From Clostridia bacterium (GTDB taxonomy: Bacteria > Bacillota > Clostridia > Oscillospirales > CAG-272): a stretch of DNA of 37,542 nt. Where the stretch lies: contig JAFTJE010000011.1 in the NCBI GenBank assembly GCA_017456545.1, forward strand, positions 1 to 37,542, given 5' to 3'. The position numbers were made by a program, and so were the translations under genes. The notes below the pieces were generated by a model. It was not told the origin of the DNA, did no database searches, and saw nothing but the letters and a program-made list of their open reading frames with translations. Shown here piece after piece: positions 32,265 to 37,542 of the stretch. How positions within the stretch are numbered: the stretch's first letter is position 1; the number at the start of each line of letters is the position of its first letter.

Positions 32265-34007
32265 ATGAATCAAAGACTTTTGGAGCCTATAAAGTACTAC
32301 GATACAGAGGGTAAGGCTACCCACAGAAAAAATGCTGAGGTATATTTTGACAAGCTTGTTGCCTCATCGGGTATAAATGTAGAGGAAAACAGAAAAACAG
32401 TTGGAGAATACAAGGCAGAGATGGATAAGATATCTCTTCTTGATAAAAAAATATCAAGAAACAAAGCTGCCAAGGTATTCCTTATTATAGGAATAATTCT
32501 TTCGGCTATTGCAATAGGTATATCCTTTGCTCTATTTGGAAAATATTTGGGAGCAGCCTTTATAACACTCGGCATAGGTATTGCAGCTTTGGTAATATGC
32601 ATATTGATTCTTGTAAAAAAGGTTAACCCTGTGTTGAAATCAGCCCGTGAGCTGCGTGAGCTTTCCCAAGAAAAAGCAAATGAGCTCCGTGATATAGCAG
32701 AAAAGCAGATGGCACCTCTTAATGCTCTTTTTGATGAACGGGACACAATAACCCTTATGGAAACCACTCTTCCCGAGATAAATTTTGAGGACACCTATAC
32801 AAAGGAGCAGGAGGAGCTTTTTATAAAGCATTATGACTTTATAGACTTAGAGAGTGAGGAATGCTCAATGACTCAGGCACTCTCGGGTAAATTCGAGGGT
32901 AATCCCTTTTTGTTCTGCCGATGCCTCATGCACGAATTAAAAAATGTTACATATCACGGCTCCCTTGTTATAAGCTGGACGGAAACATACAGGGATAAGG
33001 ACGGCAACAGGCGTACAAGAAGAAGGACTCAGACCCTTCATGCATCCGTAACTAAGCCAAAGCCCTTTTATCATTACAATAATTATCTTGCATACGGCTC
33101 TCAGGCAGCCCCGAGCCTTACATTCAGCCGTTGCCCACAGGTAAAGGCAGGTATGGATGAAAAGGATATTGATAAAAAGGTACGCAAGGGAGAAAAGAAG
33201 CTGAAAAAGAAGGCCGAGAAGGCAATGAAAAGGGGGGGCCATTTTCAGGAAATGACGAATGCGGAATTCGATGTTTTGTTCGGAGCAGAAAATCGAAGCA
33301 ACGAGGTGGAATTCCGTCTTATGTACACTCCCCTGGCACAGAAAAATACTGTTGACCTTGTGACAAGTAAATCGGGCTACGGTGATGATTTTTACTTTAC
33401 CAAGCATAAGAAATTCAATATTATTACAACCAACCATTCTCAGAGCTGGGATATGAATACATCACCGTCAAATTATTTTTCATATGATGTGGATGAGGCT
33501 AAGAGGAGATTTGTGGACTTCAATATGAGCTTTTTCAAAACCGTATTTTTTGATTTTGCTCCCCTGCTATCGGTTCCGGCATATCTGGAGGAGCCCTGTA
33601 AATCCCTGGAAACCCCTGAGGCGTATTTATCAAATTACCCCTATTATGAGCATGAATCAATTGCAAACGCCTTTGATATAAAACGCTTTTTACCGGACTT
33701 TTCCATAGAGCAGGGTATTCTTAAAACTCATCTCATAGAGAAGAGGGATAAAGAGGATATTATCGGAGTTACAGCCTATAGCTACACAACCATGGAGCAT
33801 ATAGACTATGTTCCCGTTCTCGGTGGAGACGGAAGAATGCACGGTGTTCCCGTCTGCTGGACTGAATATCTCCCCACGGAGAAAACCACATCCGTTTCCG
33901 TATCGGGTACAGGAATGTCAAGGAAGGAATTTGACAGAAGAAAAGGCGTGGAGACAGCATTTTTGGAATGTGAGTTGCTTCACGGATTAATAGGAAAAAT
34001 TTTATGA
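32265..34007 (+). CDS. large membrane-anchored protein resembling DUF3137, partner of LemA
   Basis: 580 residues, ATG after ATAGGAGG. Layout: charged N-terminal helix (1-65), two adjacent membrane helices (about 68-118, with AAKVFLIIGIILSAIAIGIS and the following Gly/Ala/Ile stretch), coiled coil (about 120-165, ELRELSQEKANELRDIAEKQ), then a large cytosolic domain. That domain has ISWTETYRDKDGNRRTRRRT, a very basic segment (KKVRKGEKKLKKKAEKAMKRG), then MTNAEFDVLFGAENRSNEVEFRLMYTPL. The order (YRDKDGNRRTR, then an eFe..F...s..evrf.ltP block) recalls DUF3137, which often neighbours lemA; this match is from memory. It lies 20 bases before lemA. Function unknown. Confidence 0.72.
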   Translation: MNQRLLEPIKYYDTEGKATHRKNAEVYFDKLVASSGINVEENRKTVGEYKAEMDKISLLDKKISRNKAAKVFLIIGIILSAIAIGISFALFGKYLGAAFITLGIGIAALVICILILVKKVNPVLKSARELRELSQEKANELRDIAEKQMAPLNALFDERDTITLMETTLPEINFEDTYTKEQEELFIKHYDFIDLESEECSMTQALSGKFEGNPFLFCRCLMHELKNVTYHGSLVISWTETYRDKDGNRRTRRRTQTLHASVTKPKPFYHYNNYLAYGSQAAPSLTFSRCPQVKAGMDEKDIDKKVRKGEKKLKKKAEKAMKRGGHFQEMTNAEFDVLFGAENRSNEVEFRLMYTPLAQKNTVDLVTSKSGYGDDFYFTKHKKFNIITTNHSQSWDMNTSPSNYFSYDVDEAKRRFVDFNMSFFKTVFFDFAPLLSVPAYLEEPCKSLETPEAYLSNYPYYEHESIANAFDIKRFLPDFSIEQGILKTHLIEKRDKEDIIGVTAYSYTTMEHIDYVPVLGGDGRMHGVPVCWTEYLPTEKTTSVSVSGTGMSRKEFDRRKGVETAFLECELLHGLIGKIL

Positions 34008-34027
34008 TAATATAGGAGGAAAAATTT

Positions 34028-34690
34028 ATGGCAAATCAGTTAGACGAACTTAGCACGGTTGATATCCGTGAGGAGGGCTTGGACACAAATGTAATAGCAA
34101 AAAAGCTACCTGTTAAGGTTGGTGTGGGCTCCAAAATTTTTGAGGTTATCCTGTGGATACTTGCAATCATCCCCGGTGTTATCTTCCTTTTTAAGAAGAT
34201 AAAGGCAAAGAACTATTTTCAACAGCTTGAGCAGAGAATACAGCGTAATGCATCACAGATAGATAACTATCTTGAGCAGAGAGTAATGGTGCTTCAGAAT
34301 TGTGCTCGCCTTGTTGATAAGGCAATCGACCTTGATAAGACAACATTTGAGAACATCGCAAAATACAGAAGCGGTACAGACGACGAGGCAAGAAATGCTG
34401 TTTCAGGTCAGCTTGATGCAGTATCCAACAGCATTAATGTAGCTCTTGAAAATTATCCTGATTTGAAGGCTCATGATGAAATCAGGGATGCAATGCAGCA
34501 GAATATGTATCTCCAGAGAGAGATTACAGCAGCCCGTGAGCTCTACAACGATACAATAAACACATGGAACAGAGATATCTTTGCATGGCCTACAAAGCAG
34601 ATTGTTGCAGCAAAGGAGGGCTACACCACAAGAATTCCCTTTATCGCCTCCAAGGAAATCAAGGAGAAGGCAAAGGAAGTATTCTTCTAA
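34028..34690 (+). CDS. LemA family protein
   Basis: 220 residues, ATG after TAGGAGG. One N-terminal membrane helix (about residues 36-56, FEVILWILAIIPGVIFLF), then an all-helical domain with the LemA pattern: NYFQQLEQRIQRNASQIDNYLEQR, ITAARELYNDTINTWNRDIFAWPTK and a short C-terminal tail. The family is common across bacteria; its role is unclear, with links reported to membrane stress and to neighbouring DUF3137-type or TPM-domain proteins. Unlike many LemA proteins, about 35 residues precede the membrane helix. It ends the cluster before a strong terminator. Confidence 0.93.
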   Translation: MANQLDELSTVDIREEGLDTNVIAKKLPVKVGVGSKIFEVILWILAIIPGVIFLFKKIKAKNYFQQLEQRIQRNASQIDNYLEQRVMVLQNCARLVDKAIDLDKTTFENIAKYRSGTDDEARNAVSGQLDAVSNSINVALENYPDLKAHDEIRDAMQQNMYLQREITAARELYNDTINTWNRDIFAWPTKQIVAAKEGYTTRIPFIASKEIKEKAKEVFF

Positions 34691-34696
34691 TCAACA

Positions 34697-34734
34697 ATAA
34701 AAACAGTCCGTCAGGCAGACGGACTGTTTTTTGT
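34697..34734. terminator. terminator after lemA
   Basis: Perfect 13-bp stem AAAACAGTCCGTC with its complement, loop AGGCA, T run; also usable for the convergent XRE gene. Confidence 0.92.
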
Positions 34735-34738
34735 TGCT

Positions 34739-34948
34739 TTATTTTTTACTAAATTCTTCACCTTTTATAAGGTAATCTATTGAAACATTAAAATAATCGG
34801 ACATTCTAACAAGCATACCTATATCGGGACTACGCCTGCCGTTTTCATAATGTGACAGTGCCTCTCGACAGATGTTTAAGTCCATAGAAACCTTTACCTG
34901 GGATAATTTTTTCCTCTTCCTTATCTCTCGCAATCCAACCATTTCCAT
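34739..34948 (-). CDS. small XRE-type helix-turn-helix regulator
   Basis: 69 residues, ATG after AGGAG. It is a bare Cro/C1 domain: LREIRKRKKLSQVKVSMDLN, the recognition helix CREALSHYENGRRSPDIGM, and an end typical of the family (LVRMSDYFNVSIDYLIKG). There is no effector domain. Two perfect TGTAAC/GTTACA inverted repeats lie 38-77 bases upstream, between it and a broken divergent small ORF, consistent with autoregulation. Confidence 0.9.
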   Translation of the reverse strand: MEMVGLREIRKRKKLSQVKVSMDLNICREALSHYENGRRSPDIGMLVRMSDYFNVSIDYLIKGEEFSKK

Positions 34949-34985
34949 ATTTTTCTCCTAAAATCAATGAGTCTCTTAATTTTGG

Positions 34986-35002
34986 TGTAACAAAATGTTA
35001 CA
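34986..35002. promoter_or_regulatory. palindromic operator 1 of the mini-XRE region
   Basis: Perfect inverted repeat TGTAACA-AAA-TGTTACA. Confidence 0.7.
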
Positions 35003-35010
35003 ATAATTAT

Positions 35011-35025
35011 GTTACAATGTGTAAC
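35011..35025. promoter_or_regulatory. palindromic operator 2 of the mini-XRE region
   Basis: Inverted repeat GTTACA-ATG-TGTAAC, with its centre 24 bases from operator 1, so both dimers could bind near the same DNA face. Confidence 0.7.
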
Positions 35026-35037
35026 GGGAGAAAAAAT

Positions 35038-35147
35038 ATGAAATATCCTTTGTAGATGTAGCTTTATACGAATGCGAATTTCCTGTAAATAAGAAGATAT
35101 TGGAGGATGCGTATCGAATAGAGAAAAAAGAGTATATAATCAAATAA
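35038..35147 (+). pseudogene. broken small ORF divergent from the mini-XRE gene
   Basis: ATG with a good GGGAG ribosome site opens MKYPL then stops at once. Another frame, one base off, stays open from 35046 to a TAA at 35145 and reads SFVDVALYECEF, then PVNKKILEDAYRIEKKEYIIK, a plausible small charged protein. A single-base loss between codons 2 and 4 would explain both. It is followed by a strong terminator. Product unknown; it may be the lost partner of the regulator. Confidence 0.4.
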
Positions 35148-35180
35148 AAAACGGACTTCAATAGTGAAGTCCGTTTTTTA
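35146..35180 (+). terminator. terminator after the broken small ORF
   Basis: 10-bp stem ACGGACTTCA with its complement, loop ATAG, flanked by an A run and a T run. Confidence 0.9.
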
Positions 35181-35248
35181 TCTGAAAGTATGATTTATCT
35201 GCCATAAGTTAACTAAAAATGGAGAGACTGCAGGTAAGTAAACCCTTA

Positions 35249-36949
35249 TTAACCTTTACGCTTAAATTTCTTTTTAAGAATTGCAATTACAATAGGCAAG
35301 CCTATAAAAATGCAGGCAATAATAAGTCCGATAACAATTACCGTATCCGTAATTTCTGCAAGCTCGCCACACTCTTGGCATCTTCCGAGAAAATCCGTTT
35401 GTCCGTGGGATGATTTGGGTAGAATGCCGTAATTTTCTATATCCGTTATCTCTTTTTTTGCGTCAGCATCGGAAAAATGCTTACCGCATACACAGGTATA
35501 ATATGCTTTTCTTCCATCCCTTGAGCAGGTTGATTGAACACCGTCCACCTTAGTAAGAGTATGGGGCAGAGTTTTATTGCTTGTGTAGTATTTATCCGTG
35601 CTTATCTCGTCGCATTCGGAGCAACCGTAAAAATAAGTGTAGTACTCTCTGCAGGATGAAGGAGCAGAACGAAGATGCTCGTCATCCTCCACTCTTTCAA
35701 TAAAGCTGTGGGATGCAGGAAGTATAACGGAATTCTTGTTTAATATCTCAACTGTTGCATATCTGTCCTCAAAATACTTTCCACAGAAGCATTCATAATA
35801 CGCAATATTACCGTTCAATATACAGGTTGGAGCCTTTTCCGGTTTTGAAATCAGATGATCATGAGCACAGGTGTCAATAACAAGTATTACCTCATCACCG
35901 ATAGAGGAGTAAGCCCATGAAAAGGAGGAGGTAACTCCCGCCTTTAATGCTATGGAGCTTATATTAGAGGAGCACCAGGTGATAAAATCAGACACTCCAT
36001 CTGGGATATATACTCTTGCGACAAGGGAATTACTCTTCAGCTTTTGTGCAACCGAGTCAACAGTATATGAGTAGAGAATAGCTCCCTCCTTTTGGAAATA
36101 GTTTTGATTCATAGAGCTGCATTTCGGCAAAGCATAGGCAGTGTCGTCAATTTGATGGTCCTTTTTTATAATTGTATCCGTTACATTGAAATATGCATAA
36201 TAGGTATTTGCTCCCTGGTCATTCCAGGTAAGGTCAACATGATAGTAGCTACCGTCTATTTTAACCATATTCCAGGCGTGTCCCTCGGATGTACCCGTGG
36301 ATGGATTGACACTGGAGCCAAGAACAATAAGAGACTGTATACCTGCCCTTTGTAAAAGGTATTGGAGTGCCTCTGCATATCCCTCGCACACAGCCTCCCC
36401 CTCGACTAAGGCACCGTATGCGTTGTGGGCGTTAGAGGCTTCAATATATTTAACACGGGATGCAAGGGCATCGTGGAGATATTTTTCCTTTTCGTAGTCT
36501 GTCATTGACGGCGTAATACCGGATAGAATATTATAAGCAGCACTTTCAAATTTTAGCTTTGCATCAGCAAGAGCTTCACCGGACATAACATAGGTTGGCT
36601 TAATGGATACAACAGTGGAGGAGTTGTAGGAGTAGCTGTAGGAATTTCCAAGCCAGAAATGCTCCGTATGGTCACGCCTGTATGCGTCATAAACTATCCG
36701 TAGCTCATCAACGGTTATGCTATCATTGCCGTTATAAATATCTATCTCCTTTGAGGATATGGAAATACCCTCGACTATTTTATCATATGCGTATACAAGC
36801 TTTTTACCGTCAGGCAGGCTGAGTAACGCCTGTCGGCAGTAGTATAAATCATCATTCATCTCTTCACTGTAGCCCGTAAATGTAAGACAGGGGAGAATAA
36901 GAACAAAGCAAAGAGAAAAGGATAACAGCTTTATCAATTTTTTTGTCAT
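35249..36949 (-). CDS. secreted, membrane-anchored transglutaminase-like protein
   Basis: 566 residues from the ATG after AGGAGG; the ORF start 16 codons earlier lies in the promoter. A signal peptide (about residues 1-28, KKLIKLLSFSLCFVLILPC) sends it out. The transglutaminase core (about 140-250) has the triad Cys in GEAVCEGYAEALQYLL, His in EGHAWNMVKIDG and Asp in YYHVDLTWND, a bacterial protease-like form. After it come two copies of a Cys-pair module (YYECFCGKYFEDR and YYTCVCGKHFSDAD), a CQECGEL pair, then one membrane helix and a basic KKKFKRKG end. It is thus held on the outer face of the membrane. It may cut or cross-link surface peptides; substrate unknown. Confidence 0.87.
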   Translation of the reverse strand: MTKKLIKLLSFSLCFVLILPCLTFTGYSEEMNDDLYYCRQALLSLPDGKKLVYAYDKIVEGISISSKEIDIYNGNDSITVDELRIVYDAYRRDHTEHFWLGNSYSYSYNSSTVVSIKPTYVMSGEALADAKLKFESAAYNILSGITPSMTDYEKEKYLHDALASRVKYIEASNAHNAYGALVEGEAVCEGYAEALQYLLQRAGIQSLIVLGSSVNPSTGTSEGHAWNMVKIDGSYYHVDLTWNDQGANTYYAYFNVTDTIIKKDHQIDDTAYALPKCSSMNQNYFQKEGAILYSYTVDSVAQKLKSNSLVARVYIPDGVSDFITWCSSNISSIALKAGVTSSFSWAYSSIGDEVILVIDTCAHDHLISKPEKAPTCILNGNIAYYECFCGKYFEDRYATVEILNKNSVILPASHSFIERVEDDEHLRSAPSSCREYYTYFYGCSECDEISTDKYYTSNKTLPHTLTKVDGVQSTCSRDGRKAYYTCVCGKHFSDADAKKEITDIENYGILPKSSHGQTDFLGRCQECGELAEITDTVIVIGLIIACIFIGLPIVIAILKKKFKRKG

Positions 36950-36968
36950 AAAAACACCTCCTGAAAAT

Positions 36969-36997
36969 ATTTTATCATTAAAAAAAAGATAAATCAA
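36969..36997 (-). promoter_or_regulatory. promoter of the transglutaminase-like gene
   Basis: TTGATT, 17-base spacer, TAAAAT on the minus strand, 20 bases before the chosen start. Confidence 0.72.
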
Positions 36998-37066
36998 TGA
37001 ATATAATCAAAAAAATAAGAATATAATTTTGTAGAAAATAAATTTTGATTTTTTACAAAAAAGGTA

Positions 37067-37095
37067 TTGACAAACAGGGGAGTCTATGCTATAAT
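37067..37095 (+). promoter_or_regulatory. promoter of the tRNA-Leu/tRNA-Met pair
   Basis: Perfect TTGACA, 17-base spacer, perfect TATAAT, 16 bases before tRNA-Leu. Confidence 0.92.
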
Positions 37096-37111
37096 TATTA
37101 GGCTTTAACAA

Positions 37112-37200
37112 GCCGATGTGGCGGAATCGGCAGACGCCACGGACTTAAAATCCGTTGGGAAGAAATTCCCGTACCGGTTCAAGTCCGGTCATCGGCACCA
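37112..37200 (+). tRNA. tRNA-Leu (anticodon TAA)
   Basis: 89 bases with encoded CCA. The acceptor GCCGATG pairs with CATCGGC, the anticodon loop ACTTAAAA carries TAA, a long class II variable arm (GGGAAGAAATTCCC) is present and the T arm ACCGG/CCGGT with TTCAAGT is normal. Confidence 0.96.
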
Positions 37201-37205
37201 AATAT

Positions 37206-37282
<77 letters not shown>

Positions 37283-37283
<1 letters not shown>

Positions 37284-37328
37284 ATAAAAGAAAAAACACA
37301 TCCACACGGATGTGTTTTTTCTTTTATT
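37283..37328 (+). terminator. terminator after tRNA-Met
   Basis: Perfect 21-bp stem from AATAAAAG through ACACATCC and back, loop ACAC, with internal A6/T6 tracts, starting at the last base of the tRNA. Confidence 0.93.
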
Positions 37329-37330
37329 CG

Positions 37331-37380
37331 CTACGGAATGAGGCTTGAGCCATATGGTCAAGGGATTATGAGCCCGAGGG
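37331..37380. repeat. imperfect inverted copy of the tRNA-Met 3' half
   Basis: On the minus strand this reads like the tRNA-Met from anticodon stem to acceptor. TTATGAGCCCGA (37366-37377) is the exact complement of the anticodon arm at 37233-37244; CTTGAGCC sits where the T loop would be, and CGGAA lies opposite the acceptor TTCCCCG. It is placed symmetrically across the terminator hairpin. Confidence 0.7.
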
Positions 37381-37398
37381 CGAATAACTTGAACGCCA

Positions 37399-37425
37399 AA
37401 GAAAACAACTGTGTGTTGTTTTCTT
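37399..37425. repeat. hairpin in the tRNA-Met downstream element
   Basis: Perfect 11-bp stem AAGAAAACAAC with its complement and a 5-base loop. The surrounding 37381-37514 has no gene. Confidence 0.7.
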
Positions 37426-37514
37426 GCCAGCGTTTCTCCGCCGAACAAGGAGTATGCCAAGTTGAGTGTAAACGAAGTGTCGAAACGCGGCAGACGACTA
37501 TGTGAACGGAGAGA

Positions 37515-37542
37515 AAGGTCATGTGGTTCAAATCCCTTCCCC
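37515..37542 (+). repeat. direct copy of the tRNA-Met 3' end at the window edge
   Basis: 28 bases identical to 37250-37277, beginning AAGGTCATG and ending in CTTCCCC with the same T-arm irregularity. The sequence before it does not match the tRNA 5' half. The copy runs off the window. Confidence 0.8.

Overview
This window reads as chromosome from a low-to-moderate GC, Gram-positive anaerobe of the class Clostridia, most like the gut Oscillospiraceae/Ruminococcaceae. The evidence is consensus Shine-Dalgarno sites, sigma-A promoters with 17-base spacers in front of most genes, a DnaD/DnaC helicase-loading pair, type III pantothenate kinase, NiaR, PduL, LacX-type mutarotase and UPF0291/DUF896. 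This assignment is inferred from gene families, not from a database search.

Layout. 1-1939: 5' part of a leucine-rich-repeat lipoprotein (BspA-like) running off the left edge. 2153-5399: clpB downstream of a ribbon-helix-helix protein, with an inverted repeat over the promoter. 5656-8943: MFS transporter, XRE regulator and a YwqG/DUF1963 protein. 9050-10481: accessory patch holding two copies of a tRNA-Gln 3'-flank palindrome around one orphan gene; one copy is split by a miniature transposable element with a 9-bp target duplication, and the other lies next to the intact tRNA-Gln. 10567-15397: metabolic genes (pyridoxal kinase family, PduL, a CoaX-like pantothenate kinase with a likely pantothenate ECF S-component, an esterase, a lipid kinase). 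15672-16910: NiaR repressor divergent from a nicotinamidase-like hydrolase, with palindromes at both promoters.

17030-23868 is informational: rplJ-rplL with an L10 leader, dnaD-dnaC, and topB-rimI-tsaD. 24059-31103 holds an acetyltransferase, DUF896, mnmA, an alpha-rhamnosidase translationally coupled to mnmA, an orphan ArsR regulator, and a mutarotase plus GH39-like hydrolase pair; together these suggest intracellular use of plant-type oligosaccharides. 31232-34690 carries a radical SAM/SPASM protein, a large membrane-anchored protein resembling DUF3137, and LemA. 34739-37542 holds a mini-XRE regulator with twin palindromic operators and a broken small ORF, a surface transglutaminase-like protein, then tRNA-Leu and initiator tRNA-Met followed by a structured element that contains an inverted and a direct copy of the tRNA-Met 3' half.

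The least ordinary signal is the repeated association of tRNA genes with downstream palindromes that mirror the tRNA's own 3' half (tRNA-Gln near 10400, tRNA-Met near 37300, decayed copy near 9200-9620). Other leads are an ordered stem-loop array in the miniature element, a CoaX with altered nucleotide-binding motifs, and the radical SAM/DUF3137-like/LemA cluster.
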